Origin: Victivallales bacterium
GTDB lineage: Bacteria > Verrucomicrobiota > Lentisphaeria > Victivallales > UBA1829
Length of the DNA stretch: 29,742 nt
Assembly: GCA_016285335.1 (NCBI GenBank)
Contig: JAEEQO010000009.1
Span: forward strand, 1-29,742
Direction: 5' to 3'
Shown here: positions 16,268-24,682 of the stretch, piece after piece
Position numbering within the stretch: the stretch's first letter is position 1
Layout: the number at the start of each line of letters is the position of its first letter
Notes under the pieces: generated by a model
Database searches by the model: none
Told to the model about the DNA's origin: nothing
What the model saw: the letters and a program-made list of their open reading frames with translations, nothing else
Made by a program: the position numbers and the translations under genes

Positions 16268-17185
16268 CTAATTCTTCTTCAGCACGCTGGGCGGGAATCC
16301 GATCTGCTGGTGGAACTGCTTGGAGAAGAAGAACTGGTTCTTGTAGCCGAGGCGTTCGGCGGTCTCCTTCACGCTCATGCCGGAGGACAGCATGTTCACG
16401 GCCTTCTCCATCCGGCACTGGATCTGGTACTGGCCGATGCTGTAGCCGTTGATCATCATGAAATGGCGGCGGAGCGAGGGGTAGCTGAACGGGATGTCCT
16501 TCAGCAGTTCGGGCAGCGGGCTGGAACTTCGGATATTGGCCTGGATGATCTCCTTGACGGCGTCGGAGATTTCGTCGGAGAACCCTTTGATGCGGCTGTC
16601 CAGGATCACGGTCAGGAGCTTCAGCGCGCGCAGTGCGATCTGCGATTCGTCGCCCGCGGTGCGCAGATAGGCAAGGAAGTCGTAGCACTGGTTGAGCAGT
16701 TCGAGCGAAAGGTTGATGTCGCGCACGGGCCCCTGCGAATCCAGCGCGAAGAGGTGGCGGCACATGGAGCGCACCCAGGAATCGTCCTGGTCGGGCATGT
16801 TCCTGAGCTTCAGGTAGCCCGGACAGCTCGCCTCGGTGTAGTCCAGGAAGGCGTCATGCGGCTCGCCGCCGAGCGTGTTCTTCATGAAGTGGAACGCGAG
16901 GTAGAATTCCAGCCAGCTGCTGTCTGGATCGATCAGGTTGGAATGGCTGACGCCGGGGATGCGGAAGAAGAGCTTGCCGGGGCAGAGGTGTTCGCGACGG
17001 CCGGCGGCGTCGATGTACGTGCCCGTGCCGCGCAGGACGATGGAGACGGAGAAGAGCGGGAAAACGCCGCCGCCCCAGTCGATCTCCTCCTTCTTGCGGA
17101 TGATGCCGGCGTTGATGGCGTCGCGCCCGATGGAACGGTAGACGCCGCCGAAGTCGATGTCGAATTTTTTCGGGACTTCGAACAT
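16268..17185 (-). CDS. AraC-family transcriptional regulator
   Basis: A 305-residue DNA-binding regulator. Residues 35-95 look like the cupin-type AraC ligand-binding domain (SIVLRGTGTYID, LCPGKLFFRIPGVSHS). Residues 205-303 hold the two helix-turn-helix motifs, the second with MSVKETAERLGYKNQFFFSKQF followed by GFPPS, the usual family signature. It carries no receiver domain. The ATG at 17185 is eleven bases after the stop of the giant sensor kinase, so both are one transcript. The same reading frame stays open upstream into the kinase gene, but that part is shadow sequence. A sugar is the usual effector of such proteins; the nearby convergent uxaC makes uronate catabolism a possible target, which is inference. 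Confidence 0.88.
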   Translation of the reverse strand: MFEVPKKFDIDFGGVYRSIGRDAINAGIIRKKEEIDWGGGVFPLFSVSIVLRGTGTYIDAAGRREHLCPGKLFFRIPGVSHSNLIDPDSSWLEFYLAFHFMKNTLGGEPHDAFLDYTEASCPGYLKLRNMPDQDDSWVRSMCRHLFALDSQGPVRDINLSLELLNQCYDFLAYLRTAGDESQIALRALKLLTVILDSRIKGFSDEISDAVKEIIQANIRSSSPLPELLKDIPFSYPSLRRHFMMINGYSIGQYQIQCRMEKAVNMLSSGMSVKETAERLGYKNQFFFSKQFHQQIGFPPSVLKKN

Positions 17186-17196
17186 GAGGGAATATC

Positions 17197-20100
17197 TCAC
17201 CCGAGGTTGATCGGGCCGCCGCTGTGCGGAGCGTCCGCGCCGTCGCCGCCGCCCATGACGCGCTGGACCATATCGGAGAGTTTCTCCTTGGTGATCGGCT
17301 TCAGGATGATGGCGTCGAAGTTCGACATATCGAAATTGCCGCTCGTCTCGACGTCGGCGGTCTGGGCGACGATCGGGATGTGCGAGAACCTCGGATCCTT
17401 CTTGATCGCGGCGGAAAGCTGGGCGCCGTTCATTTCCGGCATCCACATATCGGAAAGGACCAGGTCGACGGGCTGTTTTTCGAGCAGTTCGAGCGCAGCC
17501 TTGCCGGATTCGGCGGTAAAGACGTTCCTGTAGCCGATCCTGGCGAAGATCGCCTTCGCGACGCGGAGGTTCATCGGCACGTCGTCGACAATAAGGACCC
17601 GGATGGCGGACAGGTCCTTCGGAACGGCCGGAGCCGCGGCTTTCGCCGTCAGCCGCTTCGTCGGCGCCGCGGCCTTGCGGTAATGCACGCCGTTGAGCGT
17701 GACGCTGAACGTGCTTCCCTCGCCGAGCACACTGGAGCAGGTCAGGCTGCCGTTCATGCACGCGGCCAGGCGCTTGGAGATGGAAAGTCCGAGTCCGGTG
17801 CCGTTGTTCACGGCGTTGGTCCCGCGCATTCTGGAGAGCTGGACAAACGGTTCCATGAGCTTCTTCTGGTCGTCCCTGGAAATGCCGATGCCGGTGTCGC
17901 GGACTGCGAACGAGAGCGTGCCGGCATCCTTCGAGTCGGGCGTGAAGGATGCCATGAGCGTGATGGTGCCCTTCTTCGTGAACTTGACGGCGTTGCCGAG
18001 CAGGTTGATGAGGATCTGGCGGATGCGGATATTGTCGATGTCGAGTTCCGGGAGGTCTTCGGGCACTTCGGAGACGAGCTTGTTGGAATTCTCCTGGGCG
18101 CGGAACGTGAAGATGAGCATGACCTCGCGGCAGAGCGCCCTGAAGTCGGTGAACGCGGTGATGATCTGCATCTGGTTCGCCTCGAGCTTGGAGAGGTCGA
18201 GCACGTCGTTGATGAGCATGAGCAGGGCGTTCGCCGAGGATGAGATCGCGGAGAGATATTCCGTCTGCTGGGCCTCGGAAACGCCGCCTTCCCTGAGAAG
18301 TTCGGCAAAACCGATGACGGAGTTCAGCGGCGTGCGTATCTCGTGGCTGACGCTGGCGATGAAGAAGCTCTTCGCCTTGTCCGCCGACTGGGCGCGTTCG
18401 AGCGCGTCCATGATGAGGGCTTTGGCGCGTTTTCTGGAGAGGACCAGCTCGATCATGTGGGCGGTCGCCCGCAGAAGCACGTTGTCGTTTTCAACGAACT
18501 TGTGGTTGATACCCTCGAAGGTGAACGACACGGTGCCCCAGACTTCGCCGTTGCAGACGATGTTCGAGAGGAAGATTGCGCGAAGATCGACGACGGCGGC
18601 CGACTGTTTCCAGTCATTTCCGACGAGTCTCCAGTCGAAGGCGCGCATATCGTTGCAGACGAACGTGCGGCGGTCCGGCGTGTTTTCGAGGATGCCGCAG
18701 ACGCGGCTGAGCGTCCTGTCGAACATCCTGAAATCGGAATGGCCGTGCCGAGTTTCGACATATTCGGAAACGCAATGCGCCTTCGTGCCGGCCTCCTCGT
18801 GCTGAAGCAGACAGCCGCGGCTGGCGCCGATGAGACGGCACACTTTTTCGAGCATCTGCCGGATGCACTCGTCGAAATCATCCTCGCCGATGATGTCCTC
18901 GAGCATCTCGTTCACGAACTTCTGGTTCTGGATGAGGTGGTTCAGGTTGGTCACGTCGACCGCGTACTTCATGTTGTACAGCTGGTTGCCGCGGTTGTCG
19001 CGGACGGACTCGGTGGCAATGATGTAGTCCTGGCCGCGGTAGGTCGTGCTCTGGCGCCTGGACGCCCCCTTGCTGAATTCTTTGTCGTATGCGGTCATCT
19101 TGAGGTCCGCCGTAAAATCGCGGAACACGCGCTCGTTTTCGGCGGGGTCGAGGATGGGATGCGGACGGTCCGCGATCTTGGCGACGGCGGCATTGGTGCG
19201 GATGAGCACGTTTTCCGTGTTGAACAGCCAGATCGGGATGTCGATGTTGTCGAGGACCATCTGGTTTTCGACGAGGGCCTGACGGACCGCCTGCTGGCTG
19301 CGTTCGCGCTGGCGGGCCAGGGACACGATGCCGGCGCAGCTGGTGACGATGGTCTCGTCGAGTTCTGCGAATTCGCGGCGGTCCTCCAGGAACGACAGGA
19401 AGATGCCGCCGATGAGCTTGTTGTTCTCGTAAATCGGGGTAGAAACGAACGTGGCTTCCAGTCTGTCGGCGCCATTGTCCTGATCCAGTCCGTGAGCACG
19501 GGCGAAGTCGGGGAAGTCGTCGATGCGGATCACGGAGCCGAAGGGAGCCTCCTGCACGCGTTTTTCCCAGCCGAGCTTTCTGAGAATGACCTGGGGCATC
19601 TGGAGCTGCCGCAGTCCGTCGTAGCTCCACTGGCTGGAGAACGTGAACACGCCGTTGTCTTCTCTGGCGGCGATGACGATGCGGGAGCAGCCGAGCTCCT
19701 TGCGGAGTGTGTCCGCGATACGGTCCAGAACACGCTCGTAGACGGATTCGCGGTTGAAGTGCGACAGCAGTTCGGAGTTGATGCGCTCGATGACAAGGAG
19801 GTTCTGCATGTCGGTGACGTCGCTGGACGCGGCGAGCAGAAGCCTGCGCCCGCTGGTGTCCTGAATGACGCGCGTGACGGTCTTGATGTAATGGCGGCGT
19901 CCGTTCGGGTCGACAAGTCCGTCTTCGAAGGACGCCGTGGCATCGGCTTCCTGCACGGGGTCGTTCATGCGTGCGGCGATCCGGATGACATCTTCATTTC
20001 CGTGGAATATTTCGAGGTCGGTGCGGCCGACGATATCCCGCGGCGCGAGATTGAAGATTTCCGCGAATGCGTTGTTGCAGAGCAGGTAGCGGAAACCGTC

Positions 20101-23100
20101 GTCGATGTCCTTCACGGTGAACATGATCGGGATGGCGTTGATCGCGGCGTCCCAGAGAGCCTGGGTGTCTTTCAGCTTCATCATGCTCTGCGAAAGCTCG
20201 GTCACGTCCTGCAGGATGCCGAACACCGACGGTTCGCCCGGAACGCTCAGGTCCAGCGTGATCATAGCGCGGTAGTAGCGCAGATTGGAGTCATCGCCGA
20301 CGCGGAACGAGAACGTGGTCGATTCGCCGTGCCTGCCCGATTTTTCCAGGGCGCCCTCTTCGCGGGCGAAGATCGCAACGTCGTCGGGGTACACCCAGTC
20401 TTCGAACCGCATCGGCTCGCCGTTTTCGTCGTTGGGCCAAAGGACATTGAGAAGACTGGAACCGGTGCGTTTGCGGGTGTTGAGTTCGAACCGGAAGAAC
20501 GCGAGACGCGCCATTTCGGAGGCGTTCTCCATGTTTGCCATGGCCTGGCGGAGTTCCTCGCGCTTGTTCCGTTCGTCCGTGACGTCGCGGAACACGAGGA
20601 TGGCGCCGATGATCTCTCCCGCCCGGTTGCGGATCGGGGCCGCGCTGGCGGCGATGTGATACCGCGTGCCGGTGGCGGAGACCAGGTCGGTCAGATCGGC
20701 GCCCTCCGTGACGATGCCGGACCGCAGCGCGGCGCTGAGCGGCGAGGAAAGCGGCTTTCCGGTCTGCTCGTGGACAATGCGGAAGAAATCGGCATGCGGT
20801 TTGCCGAGCATGGCGTCCTGTCCGCACCCGAGCAGCGTTTCGGCGTTCGGGTTGACCAGCGTGACCGCGCCGTTGATATCCGTGGTGATCACGCCGTCGC
20901 CGATGGACTGGAGAGTGATCCGGAAGCGGCCGGCGTTTTCCTCGGCCTCGCGCTTGGCGTTTTCCAGATCGGTGACGTCATGGAACAGAATGAACATGAT
21001 CCTGCGGTTATCGGATGTGCGGATGAGCTTGCGGACGAATCTGCCGATGCGAAGCCGTCCGGCATGATCGCGGAGAGTCCCCGTGGAGTGGTATTCGGGA
21101 CGGTGTTCCAGGACCTCGATGGCGTGCCGGTCCTCCTCCCTGATGACCTCGGCGGCCTCGCGATCGAGGATTTCGAAGTCGGTTTTGCCGATCATGTCAG
21201 GCATTTGCTTGTTCAGGAACTTGATGCAGGCTTCGTTGCAGGAGGTAACGCGGAAATCGTTGTCGACGTCCTTGGTCAGCACGAGGGACGTCATATTGTC
21301 GAGCAGAACGGAGTGCTGTTCGAGCAGTTCCTGCATTTTCGCGTTCAGCTGCTGCATCTGGATGCGCGCCTCTTCCAGTTCGGTGATGTTCACGGATGCG
21401 CCGAGCAGGAGGTGCGTGCCGTCCTCGTCGGTAAAGGTGCGCTGGATGCAGCGGAGGTGCTGCGTGCGGCCGTCCCAGGACTTCACGTCCATGTTGCGTT
21501 CCTGCATCTGCCGGTCCTGCGCGATGAACTCCATGTCCTCCTGAAGGATCTTTTCGGCGAGCTCGCGGGGCAGGAAATCGAAGTCGGTCTTGTCGTTGAG
21601 CTCGTTTTCGCCGACACCGTAGAATATGCAGCGGGTGCGGTTGTTGAAGACATAACGGAACTCGTCGTCGATGTCCTTGGCGTAGATGTGGATGGGGAGG
21701 AAGTTGATGAGGATGTCCCACATGCGGGTGGTCTTCTTCAGCTGGGCGGAATATCTCTCCGCCTCGCGCCTGGCGACCTGGAGCTCGGTGTTGTCCAGCG
21801 AGAAGCAGATCACGGCATCCTGCCCGAAGATCTCATGCTCCAGCGGCGCGAACGAAATGGCGCGGTGGACGTCCTCGTAGTTGTACTCGATCGTGGTCTG
21901 GCGCCCGGACTGGAAGACATCATGAACAGCCTGGGACAGCTTCGGATAGTCGATCCCCGTGAGGTTTTCGAGCTTCTTCGGCGCCCTGCCCTTTTCCCGG
22001 AGGCTTTCCCGGATCCAGGAGGCGAAGAGGATGTTTTCCGCACGGTTCAAAACCAGTACGCGGCCGGGGAGCGAGTACAGCATGTTCCGGTTCGTGCGCA
22101 GTTTGCGCCGCATCAGGCTGAGATAAATGACCTGGAGCACGCCGATCGCGACGGCTATGGCGATGAGCGTGAGGAATGTCTGCCAGTGGCGCGTCCACAT
22201 CGTTTCGGGCTTGTTGGTGACCGTGACGCCGAGCGGGATGCTGCCGGAGAACGCTTTATAGCTCCTGAACTTCTCGTAGTCAACGACCTTGTGGGGCGTG
22301 ATGGTCTTTTCCGGGATCCGTGCCGCGCTGCCGGAATTCAGCACCTGCGCGGCCATGCGGGCGGCCTCGCGGCCGAGCTTGTGCGTCTCGATCATGCTGC
22401 CGGCTACGACGCCGTTGCCGATGAGCGTGTCGTCCAGCGCCAGGCAGGGGAACCGCCGGTCGAATCCGATGTTCTGCACGAATGCCGTCAGCGTCTCGTT
22501 GTGTCCGTTCGCGTAGTCGTGGGAGGGGAAGAAGAGGATCAGCGTTTCGTCCGGGAGGTCGTTCAGTTTGTTCTGGATCGCATGCTTGTTCATTTCGGCG
22601 TTGATCCACATGTAGTCGAGCTGCGGGAAATGAAGCTTGCTTTTCGACATGATATCGTTGCGGGTCTCTTCCGAGATCGTCGTGTCGTCCACGACCAGCG
22701 CCAGGTTCTGGGCTTCCGGGAAGAGCTTCAGCGCCAGGTCGATCGTCCCCTGCGTGTCGTCCGCGATGCTGATGGCGGTCGAGTTCGGATAGCGGTGCTT
22801 CAGGTCGGGCGGGACGCGCCCCAGGCCGACGAACATCACCGGGATGTCCCGCGAAAGCTCGTCGTAGTGCTCCATGATCATTTTCGCCGCCTCGTAGTTC
22901 ACCGTTACGACCGCGGAGTACATCGCGTCGTTGATCTGCGTGACAAGGCGTTCGAACGTGGAGTCGAGCATCTCCCCCCGGTTCTTGACCGTGGCGTTCA
23001 GCTCCACCACATGGCAGTCGATCGGCAGGTTAAGCTCGCGGATGCCTTTGCGGAACGAGTCGAAGAAGTTGCTGGTCACGAGGTCCGCAACGGGATAGGA

Positions 23101-23250
23101 CGTGATGAGCAGGATCGTCTTGACGGGGAGCGGCTGTCCGGCGGCGGCAGGCACGTCGGACTCGGCGGGCGTCTGGGAATAGGCCGCGGACAGCACGAAA
23201 ATCAGAAATGCCGTCAGCACCCGTGCCGTCAAATCTCGCAAATACTTCAT
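17197..23250 (-). CDS. Giant membrane hybrid sensor histidine kinase (ABC-substrate-binding-like sensor, PAS/GAF array, HisKA, HATPase, REC)
   Basis: A 2017-residue inner-membrane hybrid kinase. Order: signal sequence (about 1-25); periplasmic ABC_sub_bind-like ligand domain (about 43-335); one transmembrane helix (about 356-380); PAS-like domains starting near 388, 511, 647, 774, 907 and 1029; a GAF domain (about 1155-1320); another PAS (about 1330-1440); a second GAF (about 1450-1610); HisKA with phospho-acceptor H1636 in SHEIRTPLN; HATPase with N box (NLLGNAVKF), DTGIGI and GTGLGLSI; and a receiver with D1934 in LSDMWMPEMNG. All catalytic residues are present. The repeated PAS form VKDIDDGFRY / AKDIDDEFRY points to internal duplication. 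There is no HPt domain, and the downstream AraC protein has no receiver, so the phosphorelay must use outside partners or end at D1934. The ligand is unknown. Confidence 0.93.
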   Translation of the reverse strand: MKYLRDLTARVLTAFLIFVLSAAYSQTPAESDVPAAAGQPLPVKTILLITSYPVADLVTSNFFDSFRKGIRELNLPIDCHVVELNATVKNRGEMLDSTFERLVTQINDAMYSAVVTVNYEAAKMIMEHYDELSRDIPVMFVGLGRVPPDLKHRYPNSTAISIADDTQGTIDLALKLFPEAQNLALVVDDTTISEETRNDIMSKSKLHFPQLDYMWINAEMNKHAIQNKLNDLPDETLILFFPSHDYANGHNETLTAFVQNIGFDRRFPCLALDDTLIGNGVVAGSMIETHKLGREAARMAAQVLNSGSAARIPEKTITPHKVVDYEKFRSYKAFSGSIPLGVTVTNKPETMWTRHWQTFLTLIAIAVAIGVLQVIYLSLMRRKLRTNRNMLYSLPGRVLVLNRAENILFASWIRESLREKGRAPKKLENLTGIDYPKLSQAVHDVFQSGRQTTIEYNYEDVHRAISFAPLEHEIFGQDAVICFSLDNTELQVARREAERYSAQLKKTTRMWDILINFLPIHIYAKDIDDEFRYVFNNRTRCIFYGVGENELNDKTDFDFLPRELAEKILQEDMEFIAQDRQMQERNMDVKSWDGRTQHLRCIQRTFTDEDGTHLLLGASVNITELEEARIQMQQLNAKMQELLEQHSVLLDNMTSLVLTKDVDNDFRVTSCNEACIKFLNKQMPDMIGKTDFEILDREAAEVIREEDRHAIEVLEHRPEYHSTGTLRDHAGRLRIGRFVRKLIRTSDNRRIMFILFHDVTDLENAKREAEENAGRFRITLQSIGDGVITTDINGAVTLVNPNAETLLGCGQDAMLGKPHADFFRIVHEQTGKPLSSPLSAALRSGIVTEGADLTDLVSATGTRYHIAASAAPIRNRAGEIIGAILVFRDVTDERNKREELRQAMANMENASEMARLAFFRFELNTRKRTGSSLLNVLWPNDENGEPMRFEDWVYPDDVAIFAREEGALEKSGRHGESTTFSFRVGDDSNLRYYRAMITLDLSVPGEPSVFGILQDVTELSQSMMKLKDTQALWDAAINAIPIMFTVKDIDDGFRYLLCNNAFAEIFNLAPRDIVGRTDLEIFHGNEDVIRIAARMNDPVQEADATASFEDGLVDPNGRRHYIKTVTRVIQDTSGRRLLLAASSDVTDMQNLLVIERINSELLSHFNRESVYERVLDRIADTLRKELGCSRIVIAAREDNGVFTFSSQWSYDGLRQLQMPQVILRKLGWEKRVQEAPFGSVIRIDDFPDFARAHGLDQDNGADRLEATFVSTPIYENNKLIGGIFLSFLEDRREFAELDETIVTSCAGIVSLARQRERSQQAVRQALVENQMVLDNIDIPIWLFNTENVLIRTNAAVAKIADRPHPILDPAENERVFRDFTADLKMTAYDKEFSKGASRRQSTTYRGQDYIIATESVRDNRGNQLYNMKYAVDVTNLNHLIQNQKFVNEMLEDIIGEDDFDECIRQMLEKVCRLIGASRGCLLQHEEAGTKAHCVSEYVETRHGHSDFRMFDRTLSRVCGILENTPDRRTFVCNDMRAFDWRLVGNDWKQSAAVVDLRAIFLSNIVCNGEVWGTVSFTFEGINHKFVENDNVLLRATAHMIELVLSRKRAKALIMDALERAQSADKAKSFFIASVSHEIRTPLNSVIGFAELLREGGVSEAQQTEYLSAISSSANALLMLINDVLDLSKLEANQMQIITAFTDFRALCREVMLIFTFRAQENSNKLVSEVPEDLPELDIDNIRIRQILINLLGNAVKFTKKGTITLMASFTPDSKDAGTLSFAVRDTGIGISRDDQKKLMEPFVQLSRMRGTNAVNNGTGLGLSISKRLAACMNGSLTCSSVLGEGSTFSVTLNGVHYRKAAAPTKRLTAKAAAPAVPKDLSAIRVLIVDDVPMNLRVAKAIFARIGYRNVFTAESGKAALELLEKQPVDLVLSDMWMPEMNGAQLSAAIKKDPRFSHIPIVAQTADVETSGNFDMSNFDAIILKPITKEKLSDMVQRVMGGGDGADAPHSGGPINLG

Positions 23251-23385
23251 GTGCAGCCTGTCCTCAACTTCTTCCGGTCAAGAGAAATGAAACGCGGCGG
23301 GGCGGTCTCCGGCAGTCCGAAAAGGGGATCGGAACGAGGGAACGCCGGCACACGCGGCGAAATTATTTTGTTTTTTTCTTTCCAT

Positions 23386-23413
23386 AATCTATCTTCCTTT
23401 TAGAAAAATACAA
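23386..23413 (-). promoter_or_regulatory. Possible promoter of the sensor kinase gene
   Basis: Minus-strand TTGTAT (23408-23413), 16 bases, TAGATT (23386-23391). This would give a leader of about 130 GC-rich bases before the kinase ATG. Confidence 0.35.
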
Positions 23414-23443
23414 GTTTTTTTCGCGCTTTCTTTCGCGCTTTCT

Positions 23444-23471
23444 TTGTTTTTTTTTGTTTTTACACTATATT
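23444..23471 (+). promoter_or_regulatory. Possible promoter of the DUF362 gene
   Basis: TTGTTT (23444-23449), 16 bases, TATATT (23466-23471), in a very T-rich stretch about 50 bases from the ATG. The low complexity makes chance matches likely. Confidence 0.35.
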
Positions 23472-23520
23472 GTATATGCTTTCGTACTTTTTTTAACTCT
23501 TTTGTGTCACAAATCTTATC

Positions 23521-24567
23521 ATGTCCGATGTTTTTTTCATCCCGTTCGATCCCGCCGCGGGGACAGCCGGCCTTTCGCAGGCGGCGGTCCGTCTTCTCCG
23601 GACCCTTCTGGAACGCTCCGGAGACGCACTTCTGCCCGCCGACGTGCCGCTGAAGGTGCATTTCGGGGAGAAAGGCAACCGCACGTTCCTGAAACCGGAA
23701 GTGTATGACGGGATCATCGACTTCATCCAGGCGCAGGGCCGCGCGTGCCATTTCGCGGAAACCAGCGTACTGTACGGCGGCGAACGCTTCTCGCGCGAAA
23801 AACACCTCGCGCTGGCGAAGAAGCACGGCTTCACGCGCATCCCCATCGTCATCGCCGACGGCGCGCGCGGCGAGGAATCCGTGTCCGTGCCGGTAAATCT
23901 GAAGCACTTCAAAAGCGCAAGCATCGCGAAGGCGCTGGCCGAGGCGGACCGCGTGGTCGTGCTGTCGCATTTCAAAGGGCACGGCCTCGCCGGGTTCGGC
24001 GGCGCGATCAAACAGCTTTCCATGGGCTTCGCCGCGAAAGGCGGCAAAATGGCGATGCACCTGAACGTGAAGCCGCGCATCCGCAACTGGAAATGCAAAC
24101 GCTGCAAGCTGTGCCTCACGCGGTGCAACGAAAGCGCGATCACCATCGGCGACCGCTCCTTCATCGACCACGACAAGTGCATCGGCTGCGGCGCGTGCTT
24201 CTCCATCTGCCCCCACCACGCCGTCTCCATCCTGTCGTTCGCCGGGCTGAAGCACGCGCTTTTCGGCGGACGCCTTTTCCGCGAAAAGCTCGTCGAGTAC
24301 GCCTATGCCTCCCACCGCGGCAAGCATCATCTCTACATCACGTTCGCCGTGAACGTCACGCGCGGCTGCGACTGCGAACCTCGCCCCATGATGACCTGCG
24401 TTCACGACATCGGCGTCTTCGCCTCGCTCGACCCGGTCGCCGTCGACGCCGCCTGCTGGGATGCCGCCGCGAAGGCGGGAAAGAAGTTCAAGGGCGCGGA
24501 ACAGCTCGCCTACGCCGAAAAGATCGGCCTCGGCACCCGGAAATACAACCTGATCCGTCTCGACTGA
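23521..24567 (+). CDS. DUF362-domain protein with two 4Fe-4S ferredoxin clusters
   Basis: A 348-residue cytosolic protein. Residues 1-180 are a DUF362 domain (LKVHFGEKGNRTF near 44-56, VNLKHFKSASIAKAL, VVLSHFKGHGLAGFGGAIKQLSMGF). Then follows a bacterial ferredoxin module with two CxxCxxCxxxC clusters: C192, C195, C198, C202 and C220, C223, C226, C230. The first cluster ends in Cys-Asn where Cys-Pro is usual; the second has the normal CPHHAV. The C-terminal part (DPVAVDAACWDAAAKAG) returns to the DUF362 fold. Such proteins are common in anaerobes and are thought to serve in electron transfer or metal-centre assembly; the reaction is not known. There is no good Shine-Dalgarno before the ATG (CACAAATCTTATC), so initiation may be weak or leaderless-like. 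It is monocistronic, ending at a bidirectional terminator. Confidence 0.88.
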   Translation: MSDVFFIPFDPAAGTAGLSQAAVRLLRTLLERSGDALLPADVPLKVHFGEKGNRTFLKPEVYDGIIDFIQAQGRACHFAETSVLYGGERFSREKHLALAKKHGFTRIPIVIADGARGEESVSVPVNLKHFKSASIAKALAEADRVVVLSHFKGHGLAGFGGAIKQLSMGFAAKGGKMAMHLNVKPRIRNWKCKRCKLCLTRCNESAITIGDRSFIDHDKCIGCGACFSICPHHAVSILSFAGLKHALFGGRLFREKLVEYAYASHRGKHHLYITFAVNVTRGCDCEPRPMMTCVHDIGVFASLDPVAVDAACWDAAAKAGKKFKGAEQLAYAEKIGLGTRKYNLIRLD

Positions 24568-24592
24568 TCTTCAACCCGCTTAAAACAAAAAT

Positions 24593-24627
24593 GGCGGCGG
24601 ACTCCCGGTTGAGAGTCTGCCGCCTTT
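24593..24627. terminator. Bidirectional rho-independent terminator between the DUF362 gene and pepF
   Basis: A 12-bp stem: GGCGGCGGACTC (24593-24604) with GAGTCTGCCGCC (24613-24624), one G-U pair, 8-base loop. On the minus strand it is followed by TTTTTGTTTTA, a strong U-tract for pepF. On the plus strand TTTGCATTTCG follows, weaker. Confidence 0.8.
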
Positions 24628-24634
24628 GCATTTC

Positions 24635-24680
24635 GTCGGCAAGCGAAGCTGAGCCGACTGCATCAACACCGTTTGCGGTG
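24635..24680 (-). repeat. Intergenic double-hairpin element B, abutting the pepF stop codon
   Basis: Hairpin 1: CACCG (24667-24671), TTTG, CGGTG (24676-24680). Hairpin 2: GTCGGC (24635-24640), 12-base loop AAGCGAAGCTGA, GCCGAC (24653-24658). The loop differs from element A by one base while the stem differs at several positions with pairing kept. Located between the pepF stop and its terminator, the same arrangement as at glnS. Confidence 0.6.
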
Positions 24681-24682
24681 GA

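Noticed and set aside
16938..17185. A sugar-specific assignment (uronate regulator, UxuR/KdgR-like) for the AraC protein
   Set aside because: Proximity to convergent uxaC is the only hint; no binding site shared with the uxaC promoter was seen.
17186..17761. Upstream extension of the AraC reading frame to 497 codons
   Set aside because: It overlaps the kinase receiver and ATPase coding sequence and reads as Arg-rich shadow; the ATG at 17185 matches the family start.
23278..23385. A 35-codon minus-strand frame (starts MERKKQNNF) with AAGGAAG upstream, in the leader of the sensor kinase gene
   Set aside because: The proposed promoter's -10 box abuts and partly precedes its ATG, so its ribosome site would not be transcribed. 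The peptide has no leader-peptide hallmark such as a run of one amino acid. Worth revisiting only if the transcript starts further upstream.
18343..23403. A 1686-codon open frame on the + strand, antisense to the sensor kinase
   Set aside because: It is the mirror of a GC-rich, codon-biased gene. Its translation has no domains and is rich in Val, Asp, Glu and Arg, whereas the minus strand gives uninterrupted PAS, kinase and receiver motifs.
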